This document shows, piece by piece, positions 24,136-37,500 of a stretch of DNA of 64,000 bases. Within the stretch, counting starts at the first letter, position 1. Each line of letters begins with the position of its first letter. Made by a program: the position numbers and the translations under genes. A model generated the notes under the pieces. The model was not told the origin of the DNA and did no database searches. It worked only from the letters and a program-made list of their open reading frames with translations. The DNA lies in the NCBI GenBank assembly GCA_000708835.1, contig DF237282.1, positions 37,019 through 101,018 of the forward strand. The letters are read 5' to 3'. The DNA comes from Klebsormidium nitens (lineage: Eukaryota > Streptophyta > Klebsormidiophyceae > Klebsormidiales > Klebsormidiaceae).

Positions 24136-24915
24136 CGGCGTTTCCGGCACTTCAGAGGCGCTTTGCAGCCGTCCGGGCGCCCCCCAACCGTCCCCGAAGG
24201 TTGATATTGAATGGATCTGACAGGCTCTGTCTCTGTGATTGGTTGGAAAAGTGTTCTTATGATTTTAGAAGACGTCTTCTTCAAAGAGAAGAAGACGTTC
24301 TGCTAGTTCTTCAAGATTAACACAGAGGAAGCGCCCGTGGCGCCTCCTTACTTAGCTCTACGCTTCTTTCAAAGAAGTTCCGCTTCGACCCAGCCCACCC
24401 ACCCTGAGTCGAATATCATACACTAACCCCTTACCTGGCTTCTGCCAACCCGCCGGTTTCTGTCAACGCAGACTCCATGCCTCCCGGCGCCTTCTCTGCC
24501 GCCGCCTTCACGAAACTGCCCCGAAACTGCCTTCCATTCTGTAATGGACGTCTAACGCCCTGGCGCTTCGCTCGGCATCTCACCGCGCGCGCCCCAACCC
24601 CCCCAACCCTGTTTCACCGCGGTCAACGAATCCCGACCGTCCATCCGATCTCCGCAGATGTCGACACCATTCAATATCAACCTTCGGTCCGCGGCGACCT
24701 TCTGCGTCACTTTATCCGCAGCGGTCGTTGCAATCTTCCGGACGCTCATACGCTTACCTCCGGTGCCCCTATGCCTTACCCGGCGTTTCCGGCACTTCAG
24801 AGGCGCTTTGCAGCCGTCCGGGCGCCCCCCAACACCCCTATCGGAAGGTTGATATTGAATGGATCTGACAACTCTGTCTCTGTGATTAGTTGGAAAAGTG
24901 TTCTTATGATTTTAG
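24136..24915 (+). repeat. Direct repeat pair at the end of the retroelement
   Basis: Bases 24136-24268 and 24781-24915 are about 90% identical. Both run from CGGCGTTTCCGGCACTTC to TTCTTATGATTTTAG, and they differ mainly near the middle (AACCGTCCCC versus AACACCCCTATC). The core GAAGGTTGATATTGAATGG also occurs inverted near 24664-24690. Such spaced repeats at one end resemble the split direct repeats of PAT and kangaroo elements, although I could not find the partner repeat at the left end. Confidence 0.65.
24272..24298. repeat. Perfect 11-bp hairpin beside the first direct repeat
   Basis: ACGTCTTCTTC and GAAGAAGACGT are separated by AAAGA and begin three bases after the first direct repeat ends. 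The second repeat copy is not followed by this hairpin. Confidence 0.6.
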
Positions 24916-25564
24916 GGCTCGGACCATGCAACCGGTTGTAACCAATTTCGGTTTTTGATTTGTAACCCTTGCGTGGTGGTTTTTCAGGCCAAATGATTGC
25001 AAATGCATGATGCTTTCAATGTCAGCCCCAGGCCATCAAGCGGGAATTTCGCTTGACGACATGCTCAAGCTACCGGTAAGGTAAGCCGACGGCAAAAGTG
25101 AAGGGTGAGGGTGGGTACCGGTACGTGAGGGTTGAACTTTGAAGCCTACGGTACGTCGGTTACGGACTCACGCCGACGGTCGTCGGTCGCCCAATGCCGG
25201 GTTGGTCGGAGGTCCCCGGCGTAAAGCTTCCGGAAAGCCGGAAGGAGTCAGAATGCTTGAAGGACACGCACCATCACATCATTGAGCACTGCAGTCGGTG
25301 CATCGTGGCGCCAGAGCCGGAAAAATGTGAAGAGAGACTGGTTGAATGACTGGCTGCTGTGAATTGGAAGTCCTTTCAAGTTGTGTGCTCAAAATGGTGT
25401 GCTGAATGAGGCATTACAGGGTCCGCTCAATTCTTAAAGGGAGGCTGTCCGGCCCCTGTCCGGTCTCTGTTTCCCAGGCTGAACCCAGGCCTGCTTACGC
25501 TACCGTAGATCCGTTGAGGAGACTAGTGGCTCTTCAAGATAGCTTCCCTGGTTTCAAGGATTAA
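24916..25564 (+). promoter_or_regulatory. Upstream region of the receptor-like kinase gene
   Basis: This 650-bp spacer separates the retroelement from the kinase ATG. It must hold the kinase promoter and 5' leader. No TATA box or known element stands out, and no coding frame is supported. Confidence 0.35.
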
Positions 25565-28500
25565 ATGATGGCGCAAGGCGTCTACCTTGACAGCAGGCCG
25601 GGAGCTTGGTGTTCTGGCTGTGCAACTTTCGTATGTCTGATCCTCTTAGCTTCTTTGGGGAGGATGCCGGTCGCTCTTGGGAGTTCCTATCCGTATCTAT
25701 CCGGCCTCAATAATGTGATTGTCCCAGGACAGCTGACATTGAGCTACTTTGACTACCTTGGGGGATCCCTTAGCAACACACAAGAATGCCTCTGGTCAAA
25801 TGCCCCCATGTCCAATGGTAGCAGCAATGCCGCCTTGGGGATCCGAGGCTGCCTCAAGTCTACAGACTTTGCGGCCTTGGGAGACAAGTGGAGCTACAAC
25901 TACAGTTCCTGCGCGTTCCAGTACTGGGGCGCCAGCAACAGAAACCGCCTCTGCTTAGATGCAGCTGAGTTGAACGTGTACGTACCCTGACTCTGGAAAA
26001 GCCTTGTATTTCTTTGAGACAGGACGTCAAAGTATGGAGTCAAGGTTGAGCTTTTCTGGCTACTTGCTTTCACACCCCTATCCGTCCTGCTGATGCACGG
26101 CCGGCTTAGACCTTGTAGTGTCACAGACCTAATTTGTTCTGCTCTAATGTAAACATATTCTGTAATGCAGTGGCAGATACGAGCTCTGGACGGCAGCTCA
26201 AGCTTCAAACAGCCCCCCAGGTAAGAGAAGACAAGTAAGACCTCTTGTTAACCACATGGGGCCCTGTATCTGATTGACTTCAAGTTGGTATGGCTAGACA
26301 ACCGTTACACTCCAGTGATATATTCCAAGCTGCTTGTTCCTTCTGGTTCCAAATTGTCAACTCGAATCTAGCTAGCTTATTAAAACGGTGAGGGAAGCTT
26401 GAGGTCGAATCAACTAGAAGTACACAGCAAAACCAGCTCTGGCGGACAACCACCAGCATGACGCAACTCTATTGTTGCACATATGCAGGTTACAGCTGGT
26501 ATTCTGGCTATGATCTCAACCCGGATTCTGCAAACCTCGTTCTGCAATTACTGAGTACCTCCTGCACGCTTAACCCGTGTGGCTCTTGCAAAGTCAACCA
26601 AACCCTACTTTGTGGAGCAAACAATGGGCTCATTTCCAACAACCCCGCCAACTGCGCCCAGCTCTGTAACTCGCTGTCTGGATGCGGCTGTGCGGGATTT
26701 GTTGTGGATCCCCAGTCCGGGTGTTGCTACCTGAAGAACGTATCTCCTTCGACTGCGTTTGTAAAGGCGAGCAAGGGATTCGATGCCTACGTGCGATCCG
26801 ACGTGTGAGCAGGCCCGGACTTTCCCTGTGTTTCTTTTCAGTTGACTACGGTCATTGTAGGATCGCATCATGAGAGAGGGCTTTGACCTCCCAGCTTTTG
26901 TGTGCTTGAAAATCACAACTCGAAAAGAAGCATCAGAGAACGGCGCGCCTTTGCAAACCACTATTTTCTTGTTGAACTCCTTTAGGGCTGTGCCAGTATG
27001 TCGACAACTGCCTTTCTTTTACCACTTGTTGCAGAAGGATGAGAGAGCTGAAGTTACCTCAAGAAGCGCAGAATCTTAGGCACAATCCTAAGTCGCTCTC
27101 TAAGTAGTGCACAGAGGTGCAGAGGAAACACCAAGTGTTTCCGGCCCAACAACGATTCACACAACCACACATTTGACATTGTCGTTCCTTGTCATCCAGA
27201 GTCTCGCAAGCGCGCACGACTTGGTTGAATACAGATTCTACCCTGGTACGAGTTAGCCCCTGCACGGATAAGTCATGCCCTTTCGACAACCCTCCGCCCG
27301 TAGATCCACAGCAATGGATCTGGAATGGAACCTCGATAAAGCTCCTGGGATCCGATCTCTGGCTTATGTATAACGCCACCTTCTCGAGCTTCTACATGAC
27401 AAACGTTCGGGCTGGAGCATCACAGTTGCGTTTTGTCATTCCCCTGGCGGATGGTTCTGGGACGGGTGAGTTTGGCTCTTCCCTACCCCTCTATAATCAG
27501 TCTTCTCTTCAAATTCAGGCTTAAGAGCGTCTTCTTCCCTAAGAACCTGAGTCATGTTGAATCCTCCATGGATGAATGGGCCATGAAGACGAAGGTGAAT
27601 CCTGTGTAAATACCAGTACCAATCTAAGCAAGCTATGAGAAGACGGGCGTCACAATAGTCCTTTGCCTGCTGTGCAGATTTGTATACCCCTCAAGTTGCC
27701 CAAAACTATGGGGCAGGAGCGGGCTTCGGTTCTGTGAACCCTCCGTACATGAACGGCTGTGACACTTACGGCTTCAGTTCGGCCACGCCTGCCTCTTGCA
27801 GCAGTATCTGCTCCAGCTTACCCTCTTGTTCGCTGTACGTATTTGACCTTGGGTTGCAGGGCCACGTGCCCTGCTGCTTCTTTTTGAACGCAAGCGTGTT
27901 AGCGAACCCCCTGGACCCCGCCGTTTACGGGGAAGCCGCGTACTTGAACGGCTCAGGTAACACATGACGATATAACCTGATTGTTTAAACTGCTGTTGAA
28001 TGCATGTGAACATTAGCGTAGAGAGCTCCACTCAACTATGTGTATTAAGTTGCCATCCAGTTCTTCGAGGTAGGCTCCCCGGCCATCAAGGGCGCGTTAA
28101 TCCAATGGCAGACATCGGTCTCGTGGAATTAGATGAACCGCTTCAGACCTACCGTGGAACAGTTGCCCGGCACTCGTTATAGCAGTCAACTCAAGGAGCC
28201 TGGGGCAAAGACGTACGGCTCTTCTCGTCCTGTTAGAGCATTTCGATCCTGCCGTCACATTCTCGGAAGGCTCGATCGACCCGTTGACTCGCTCTGAAAT
28301 CTCTGCTGTCTTTTGCTTGCAGTTTACAACAGCCTGTTTCCCACTTCTCCTCCGTCGCCTGTTGCAACTCAACAATCCGGTGAGAGTGTCCATAGCACAA
28401 TTTTCTTTTCAGTGTTGATGGCAACGGCTTTGGCTGCTGTGTGCCCCCGTGACCACACTTGATGACCCATTTGCTGAACTCAGTCACCAAAGTTCAGTCA

Positions 28501-31500
28501 CCATGCGAAATTAAGCAATCGCAAAAGCTACGCCTTGCATTAGTTAGAATTCCTGTATGAGCAGGCCCGATCTAGGACCGCAAGAAGGTAGCGCTGCGCA
28601 ATCCTTGCCTTGCTTTTGTGAGCATTGGACAGTCACGGCGCTTTGACGTTTCATGACGTTTCTGCCGCAGGGGGCTCTAATGCAGGCATCATTGCGGGGA
28701 TCGCAGCTGCAATCAGCATCTTAGCTTTGCTCTTCCTGGGTGCTGGACTCTACTGCCTCTACCGCAAACGAAAGCGCCACCAATTGGCCTTACCTGAGGG
28801 CGAACCCAGCAGGCTGCTGCGAGAGCGGTTGCCAGTCATTACGTCCTTGTCGACGCAGCCTAAGTCCGGCGCTCTAGGTAAGCCGCGAGACTCACCAATG
28901 GTTGCATACAAACATATGTTACCAAGTTGCCCAAGTCAGTCAGTTGCGAGAGAGACCACGATGCTGCTGCAAGCGAACGTTGAATTCTCAAAGAGGCAAC
29001 AGAGAGGGCAATATACATTGTGCGGTGTTAGCGAGCTCATTCCGGCAGTTATTGGACAGTACTCCTTTACCTTGAAAAGCGGCTTTTAGTGGTGAACCCA
29101 AGAAGGCTGCTGTCGCAGAGCACTTGTTGATGGACAACGTTGAACCCTGGAGCACTATTTGAATCTAGGCTTGCTTGGGGTCTCTTTCGAAGTAGCTAGG
29201 AGGTGTCTTGGTTGGTATGCTGCTCTCGACTGGGAGAGCCTTTGATAACGTCAGATAAACCATTCATAAACATGCAGACCAACGAAGATTCGCCTGAAGC
29301 TCTTACAAATTTGAGAGGAGCCTCTGCAAGTACCCTCGCAGCTGTGCTCAACAGATATCTGCCCATTTTGGACAATAAAAAAAGTTGATATATGCTTGAA
29401 TTTCTATGCTAGCTACGACAAGTTGGCATTTCAAAACATCGTCTAGTGCACACTATACCGTCCCGCTTCCGGAACTGCTTTTTAGGGGAGAAAACCCAGC
29501 CTTAAACGGCATCAGAAGTGGCACCCGGTCCTCCAAAAAAACATGGCTTTTCAAGACGTGACTTCCTCTGCACGATGGCACCTGAGTTTTGAAGGAAGCT
29601 TCCACAAGCTAAGAGCACTGATTTGCGCGAAGTGAGCACCAGTTATCTGCGAGACATAATTATTGAGGAATCTGACCTCAGCTCTAGCTACAGGAAGACA
29701 GGCCCAGGTGAGCCAGGCACTCGGCCGCTCCTGGCGCGAGTTCACGCGTGCCGAGCTCGAGGAAGCAACCGGCGGGTTTGCGAAGCAGGCTCTGCTTGGA
29801 GAAGGAGCATTCGGACAGGTGTTTCTCGCCGTGTTACCAGACGGGGAAAGGCTGGCGATCAAGCAACTCAAGGCCGGGGGGAAGGTGAGCTCTTTTGGCT
29901 CCCCTTTGAACACCTTTTGTCGATCATACCAAGATCCAAGACCGATGATTGGAGAAAGAACATCAGAGTGGGCACTCGTTACTTTTGCACGCTAACTCTA
30001 ACCCATGGACGACTCGATCCAAAGCGCCAAATCGAGATTCTCTGTCCATAGTGTAAAAAGTATATTGTTTGGCGAAAACGAACCTCGTCAGAGCGAAGGT
30101 GCACAGCAAAGGCGATGACATGAGGTCCCGTCATTGATTGAACCGCTCCTACTCTTGCAGGACGTGGACGCGCGCGAGTTTCTGAGCGAGATTAACGCCT
30201 TGGGCCGCGTGCGTCACCGCAATCTTGTGTCGCTGCGTGGGTATTGCGTCACAGACGTTGACTGCTCTTTGGTGTTGGACTATGCGGAAAATGGGAATTT
30301 GGGATCCGCGCTGAGCAGCCGTGAGTTCTCCGACGACGTTTCTTTTGAAAGAGGGGCCTTGTCCTTTACGATTGACACTTCCTGCCGAGGGTTGAGCCCT
30401 TCGAAGTGCTTGTTCTGAAACGAAGTCCAGATCCAAGAGAGAAAGAGACACAAGAACTCTGTTTATCGTGTTGACGTCTCCATCTCCAGCAACAAGAACG
30501 TTATGGATCCACTTTGCACATGCTGCTCAAGTGAACGAGGATCGAGGCTCCGGGGTCCGCTTCAGGGAAGCGAAGTCCGTTCTTTCGAAATAGGGCTTTC
30601 AAGCTGGTTGTCAATTCCATGCTCGTCAATTGCGTTGGTGACTTACCGGTATAGGACGCAGGCACTCACTTCCAACCGCTATGGCGGTCTCCTGAGCACC
30701 CAAAACTGGTGTTTGATGGTCAGCATGCGGATGCTTTTGAGTCGCTCTGGTATGCTCGAGTGAAAGCAAAATAGTGACTGATTGGTCTGATCTGAGAGTC
30801 GAGAGTATCTGTCGCTCCCTTCCGCTATCTAGGTGGCCCAAAACTTTCCAACGCTTTCCGTTGCTACCAGGCGAGCAGGCAATAATGTATTGTGAATCCA
30901 GCCCCCACTAATGAAGGGTGCGCGTCGATTGAAAATCTACTTGGCCTCCAGTGTTGCCTTTGTAGTACCGCCAAGTAGGAGGTACGACATTTCTGAGGCC
31001 GAAATACTGCTTTGATATACACCTTGCTAACCACGTGGAACCATTGGACCGTTTAATTGGCTGAAGAACCTGAAAAGCGCTTTGGCAACTTTTTGGTCAA
31101 CACGAAGCCAAAAAGCAACCCCGGTTTGCAGGCTCGAAGCTTCCTCTCGACTGGGACACCCGCATGAACATCGCAGTGGGCGCTGCTCGGGGCCTCTCTT
31201 ACTTGCACAACGACACGGAGCCACGCATCATCCATCGAGACGTCAAGTCCGCCAATATCCTCCTTGATGCAAATATGCAAGCGAAGGTGAGATGCTGCAC
31301 GCGCGTAGAGTACTTGTGCATAGAGGGAACGACCTCTGCGCACGGAACGAGGTCAGAGGAAAGGCAACGAGTGGAAGTCTTATTATAGTCCGTCTTTGTT
31401 GCTATACTACTGCCGGATGAGAATGATGCGCTGATTGTTCCTGCTCTACAAGAGGTGAACAAGGAGTGCGACTTTCTGGTATGTTTGTCTCGTATGGTTC

Positions 31501-32999
31501 TGCCTGCCTGCTTTGCCTGAGAACCGGCCACTCTTGTCCAGTTGGTCCTACAAACGAATTCAGTCAGGCTAAGAAATGTCAAACAAGCGATGCGTAAGTC
31601 GTTCAATCCATGTTTCCATGCTTGATAGACCTTGCAAAGGTGTCAAGGCTCCGATTCTTTGAGCCTTCATGAAGGCTCAGATAAGGAGACCTGCGCATAC
31701 TTGTACCAAGCATCCTTCTCCGGTGACTCCAAAAGCTTCTGACTTCGTCTGCCGATCCCCGCAGGTTGCTGACTTCGGTTTGGCGAAGCTGGTCGACAGT
31801 GACCAGCATGACCAGAACACCATGGTACGGGGCACGTTTGGTTACTTGGCGCCGGAGATGGTTTACACTGGAAAAGTAAGTGAACGAAATGGCACGTGCT
31901 TTCATCTCTCTTGGGGTACTTGGCTGTGGGCGGTTAGCGCTGATCTTTGCACGGCTTTCCTTGCTTAGCTTGGCTGCTCTCTAGCAAGTGCAGTGCAGCA
32001 GTGTGAAGCTTTTCAGCACTTCTACTCAGATGAGGCATTTCAGAAGCATGTCCGTGGGGTCGTACAAGTGTCTTCGACTTGAACGAAGTGGACAGAACCA
32101 AACGGAAAACGGGCTCCTTCATTGAGCCATCTCTCTTACAACGTCTGACTTCTTGTAGGTAACGCCCAAGAGCGACGTGTTCAGTTTCGGCGTGGTGCTC
32201 CTAGAGATCGCATCCGGATTCAGGGCAATCGAAGTCGCAGCAGACGGTTCCAAGCAGAATCTCGTTGAAATGGTGAGACAGAAAAGTGGTTCAACCAATT
32301 CCAGTAAATGGAGATGGCAAGCTCAACCTGATGTTGAAAGCCACCGTTCTATCGTTTTAGAATGGAGTTCCAAAAAAGAGCGACAAATGTTTTGCTCCAG
32401 TTCAGTCGGAGGAGGCGCCCGCAACAAGTCTAGGTTCGCTGTCAAGGAAGTGAAGTAAGAGCAAAGACCAGGAGACTCTCAAGGTCGAAGCTGCAGGGCG
32501 CGGCACATGGAGATTCGGCTACAATATCCTTAGCCAATAGAGCCATCATTGCAAGGCCAACAACGACTCGTGCGGAGCACTTTACCTGATCCCTCTTAAC
32601 TTCTTTTGCCTGCATTCGCTGAAGGCACTCCGAAATCGGCACCAGCTGCTGGTCATGATCGACTCGCGGCTCAATGGGCAGTTCTCACCGGAGGCGGCGA
32701 CACAGTTTCTCACAATCGCTCTTTCGTGTGTTGCTCGAGACGACGGTGCAAGGCCGAACATGAGTGAAATCCTGTTCCGACTCGAGAGCATCTCTAAGGG
32801 CACAGCACTTCCAGCTGATCATCCGCCCCCTCATGAGGACTCCGGGAGTTGGGTAGTCGGGTCAACTATGATGGGGCCAGGGTCCTCGAGTGATGGGCTT
32901 TCAAGTCGAAGTCATTCTACGTGGAGTCAGCCAAACACCACCAGCGATTTGGGCCATAGTTTTAATTATCAGATGACTATGATACAAGAAGGCCGTTGA
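25565..32999 (+). CDS. PAN-domain receptor-like protein kinase
   Basis: Thirteen phase-consistent exons: 25565-25968, 26171-26220, 26489-26804, 27200-27465, 27678-27956, 28323-28379, 28671-28877, 29694-29884, 30161-30320, 31132-31286, 31765-31875, 32159-32272 and 32625-32999. They encode 894 residues. A signal peptide ([14 protein letters not shown]) leads an N-glycan-rich ectodomain. Two cysteine-rich modules, about 190-254 ([17 protein letters not shown]) and 368-435 ([12 protein letters not shown]), resemble PAN/apple folds. The transmembrane helix is at about 464-488 ([18 protein letters not shown]). The kinase has [25 protein letters not shown] (RD type), DFGLAK and [11 protein letters not shown], so catalysis is expected. 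It probably senses an extracellular ligand and signals inside the cell. The start of the last exon could instead be 32646. S-domain RLKs carry PAN with a lectin; no lectin was seen here. Confidence 0.88.
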
Positions 33000-34519
33000 G
33001 TCGTGCTTTGCTCGTGAGCTTAGTTTCATCTTTGAATAAGGAACAAGACTCCAAGTATTGTAGGATCGATCAATTGGTGTAGCTAAGTTTCAGATGGTAT
33101 AGTCCAAACCAAGCTTCTTTCTTGTGTCTACACTTCAAGCTGCATGGTAATTTAGTAATCCTGTCGTGCGCCCTTAGTGTCATCCCGACTTTCAAGTTTG
33201 CTTAGTCTTGCCACATGTCACATGCAACTCGCGCGCCGCTGGCGCTTTGCACATGTTAGGCAGGCAAGCTTAGAATTTACGTAAGCCCTTCCATGCTTCC
33301 GACGCTCCGGCGTGCGCGTGCCCGGCATCTTGTCATAAGTTCGCTGTAGCAAAATAGCATTGGCCGCCAAAGCATGCCCGCAAACTGCGCAGGCGGCGAA
33401 GCCTAATGAAACGTTGGCCAGCGCAGGCTGCCTACACAGGTGCCCGCAGAGCTAGAATTGACACTTGCTGCCAAGCATCCCGGCGAGAGTGGGGTACAAT
33501 ATTCACCAATTGATCATTAGCTAGTGCTGGTTTTCGCACACCGGAACTAAGTGATGATAATGCTCGGTTGCTACGGCAGCGGTTCAAGAAGTTCGTACGG
33601 TTGGCACTAAACAGGTAGCGGCTACACGAGGAAAGACGGCCGCCTAAAAGCCCAGCCGCTTCTTAGACGAGCCTTGAAACAGCCCCTTTGTTCATGGCCG
33701 AGCTAACTATCGGCTTGGCAACGCAACGCAGCTTTTGAGCGAAGCAAGAACCGTCTTGCGGCCAATACCGCCAAGTTGCTGAATTCAAAGGAGTCAAAAT
33801 GCCACAATCCTGGCAACAAAGCTTCAAGTGTCGGACCTTTGATGCCTCATTGCGGGTACGGGCTAGCAATTTAGAAGCGACGTTGTCGGAACGTTCTCAA
33901 TGATCCGTCCCTGTATATCATCGGTACACAGTTTCTAACCCCCTGAAGGGGCCCATGGAATCAGCTATAGAACGTACGGTGGGCCTGAGATGGTGCAAGT
34001 TTTACCGGAACAGTACATGAATTATAATTTGACAAATACGAGCAACGCATCAATCGCTCCGAAAAAAGTCGCATGGCGTATCAACTCGCCTGACTGTAAC
34101 AGGATTCAAGACTACAGGACAACCGGCCATCATGGCATGCAACATCATGGCCGGTTGTCCTGATGATAAAAAGCCATTTTCACGACTCCAACGGATGAGT
34201 AGAGCAGCACTGAGATGTTGAGATTATAGGCTGATATCATTGGCTACGCATCATGCACATCCTGCTGCATGCCAGTGCACTGTGCTCCGAATCCTTTTCA
34301 CTTGCTTGTGTGACCCAGCGAAGCGGTTGGAATGCTTGAAGCCGCACTTCGATATAGAGCAAAAACAAAAGATGATTGGTAACTCTTCAATGTACAAAAC
34401 GACGTTTGTCCGTCAACCTTCAACACTATCTCCCGCATCCTTCCTCCCAGACAGACAGCAGTTCACCCCAAAAAACCAAACTCGACAATTCTCTTCGACT
34501 GAGCGAAACATTTTCACCG
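33000..34519. other. Intergenic spacer between convergent 3' ends
   Basis: The spacer lies between the kinase stop and the RNF170-like stop on the opposite strand. It must hold both 3' UTRs. No exon is supported; a strong hairpin at 34116-34161 is listed separately. Confidence 0.5.
34116..34161. repeat. 15-bp perfect inverted repeat (hairpin)
   Basis: AGGACAACCGGCCAT (34116-34130) is perfectly inverted at 34147-34161 around a 16-base loop. It lies about 360 bp beyond the RNF170-like stop codon and 1.1 kb after the kinase stop. Confidence 0.6.
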
Positions 34520-37500
34520 TCAACTGTGATTGTTCAGCAGAGTCGCTCGGTACAAGATGCTAAGATAAAAGCCCACGAAGGCGGCAAAAACTATATCGTC
34601 AATGAAGCCGACGAGTCCCAGGATACCTGCGGAAGAAGACGAGCAAATGTAAACGGTCAGCCGAAGGGCTTGGCAATAAAGCTGAGCATCTGAGATGCAT
34701 AAAGCTGGACAACGCTAACATCCTGTGACTGCTGAGGGTATCTGAGGATGTGTTCCAGACTTGACATAGGTGGCCATCAATCTGCAGCAACGGAATTTGG
34801 TTACAGCTGCACGTTTTCTTTGGCCTGTAACCAAATCTTGCTCTTGCTTACGAAATGCAATCAGAGTCATCAGAACACCGCCTTCTTCCAAGGAGACTTG
34901 CGGCGAGTCTGTTTCAGAAAGGAGCTCGGCCGCAGAGTTGAGGACTAAGAGAGCTGCGCAGACTCGTCCTCCACATCACTTCGGCTCTTAGCAAGCAAGC
35001 CGAGTTTGCTTCAGGAGCCTGCCACGGGAGGAACCTCATGCCGCACTCACTCTCGGGTATGATGTCGAACGGCGATACGAGGTAGGTGACAAGAAGAAGA
35101 AGCTGCCAGGCAAGAGGGGAACGAATATCAACCTCCTGGGCCAGGGAATCTGCTGCGCTCTATGAATTGCCAAGTAGCATACGAGACTTGGTATGCTTTA
35201 GCTGACCCTCTACTTCGCTTAATATTCAATTGTTCTAAGCATGCAAAATATTCTTGATTGGTAAATCTAGATTGTTCACGGAATGGGACTCTACGCCTAC
35301 TGAACACCGCAGGTGCCTGGAGCCGCTAATCTGGTTTGGAAGAGCAGCGTCACCAGTCGTTGACTCGTTGGCTTCCTGCCACGTTCACAACAAGTGGTCC
35401 TACTGATGTGGACGACCTTGGTGCTCGCCAGAATACCGTAGTCCAACGTGATGATTCCGAACGATTTTATTTCGAATTATTTTCCATCAATCCGACCAGG
35501 AAAGTAGAAATGTTTATGCTGATTCCGACCAAAATCCGAATGCCCTATGGTCTCACTCAAAATGGGAGTTTTTGGCTGTTTTTGGCATTTTCACGGCTTC
35601 CGAGGACCATTTCAGGATTATTTTATCTTTCCGAATTTTCACTTTCCGAATGGGAAATCCGAATTTTTGACTTTCCGAACGCAAATAATTATTTATTTGT
35701 TCGGAATCATCACGTTGGACTACGGTACGACAGTTGTAGACACATTCCAAGTCCTCCAGAATCTACTGTCTATGGAAGCGAGAAACGACGATCCGCGACC
35801 AGAACATTAAAACACCAGAGCCACATTTCCGACGCCCCAAACGACTCTCTACTGACCAGGCACGCCAAAGAAGCTGCTGCAGTTGCGAATGCCGAATCAT
35901 CATGAGTACACTGGGAAAGCCAATGACGCTCACGAACACCTTGTGAATCACAAGAAGCAAAAAGCAGGAACAGTACACAAAGGAGCCCCATTTGAAACGC
36001 ACTTACACTTTTCAATCATCCTAAAGGGTCGTACACACGTGGGGACTCAAGCCGGGTTGGTAAGCGGATTTTGAAACTACCGTTTCTCCGAACTGCAGCC
36101 AAACATGGCTTACTTACTCTGAAAAGAGTTTGATTCCGAAAGAGTTTCCTTGAAGCGGATGCGCAGAACGAGAGCCCAGAAGAAAACGCTAAACTTCAAT
36201 TTGAAGCAACCGGGCACTCACACAGAAGAGGATCCGTATGTTGTGCAGCAGCGCCAGGCTCCGCCCCGGGTCCAGAAGATCTCCGACCATTCGCCGAAGA
36301 AGCAGGGGGGCGTCGCGCAGCCTTTGGACGAAGCTCACGGGCACCCCCCCGAAAAGCCGGTTGTACTTGGCGATGTCGGAGGCGATCCGTTCCTGCAGAC
36401 GGGAAGGGGCAGAAGAGTGAGATAACCGGAGGACAGGTAATGATAATAAAGCAGCACGAAAAGGATCGCAGGATGGAAGCGAGAACTCGGCTGTAGATTG
36501 GACGACAGCGACCCTATAGAGAGTAAGTGCAGGGGATGTAGAAATTGGGGGCCTAAGTTCAAGGCTGGCTACAAACAGGTCAGGGAAGGAAGTGAATTCT
36601 ACCAACTATATGTGCGGCGCACGAGGAGTCGAAGCGAGTGCTTGCACGCTTCATCAGCAAGAGGGCAAAACCACTCTGGTCAGTGTCAGCAGCACCCGAT
36701 GTGAACCCTTTCCAAGGCGGAAAGTCCACACGGAGCTGCCCTCCTCCATCAACCTTTGACCAACCCTGCATGGCTGACTCGCCCGTGTTGGACGAGTCGG
36801 AAGACCATCCCTAATGTTCAGTGGTCCTATTATTAAGGAACTGCCTTACTGCTTGCAGTTGAAACGGATAAACAGAACGATGTGACCGAAATTGGGCACA
36901 GCCGGGGTCGCAAAGGGTATACATCAAACGCGGGACGCGGCCTTTCGTCGGATTCCAGGTCACGAAGCGCCCTCCTTACAACGACGTCAGAATACGTGGG
37001 CGTTTCGATTCTCGTCAATCCAAGTCGAGCTGGTCGGAAGTCGCTCGTAACGATCGGAAGGACCTTTCAGATTGAGAGGTTCGTCTTTGACAGTCAGAGC
37101 GACACACAACATCAGCAGCTTGTCTTCAGACAATCAAACAACATGCAAAAGCGTGAATTCAAGGCTAAACCTTCATAACCCTCCCCTGCTCCAATTGAAG
37201 GACCAAGAGTGATCATTGCCACATCATACCTTTTGAGCCTTAGAAGACTCAAAATGCAACACAGAAGCACAAGAAGCAATTGCAACCGGTTTTTGAGAAG
37301 CAGGTCTGGAGGTCCAATGCTTACTCTATACTTACGGATCTTTACCCTCCCTTAAGAACTCAATCAAGTCTATTGAAGCTTACATGCGATGGAGAAATAT
37401 GTTTTTTGCTCTTGCCGTCACACTTTGACACAACAGCAGCAATTCAATCAATCAGGATAGAAAGGGCTAGCGCGCACAGATTTCCACCAAAGAAAGGAGA

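Larger units (their letters stand above)
18480..24915 (+). mobile_element. DIRS-like (kangaroo/PAT-type) tyrosine-recombinase retroelement, decayed
   Basis: The region holds, in order, gag-like fragments (18499-18729 and 19300-19498), an acidic open frame (19859-20232), a pol region with reverse transcriptase and RNase H (20242-22615, plus strand) and a tyrosine recombinase (24082-22922, minus strand), then a 133-bp direct repeat (24136-24268 and 24781-24915). The combination of reverse transcriptase, RNase H and tyrosine recombinase, with no aspartic protease or DDE integrase, defines the DIRS order. The convergent orientation of the recombinase is unusual. The copy is probably dead: pol has an inserted CACTA element and a frameshift, and gag is broken. 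The left boundary is uncertain. Confidence 0.7.
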
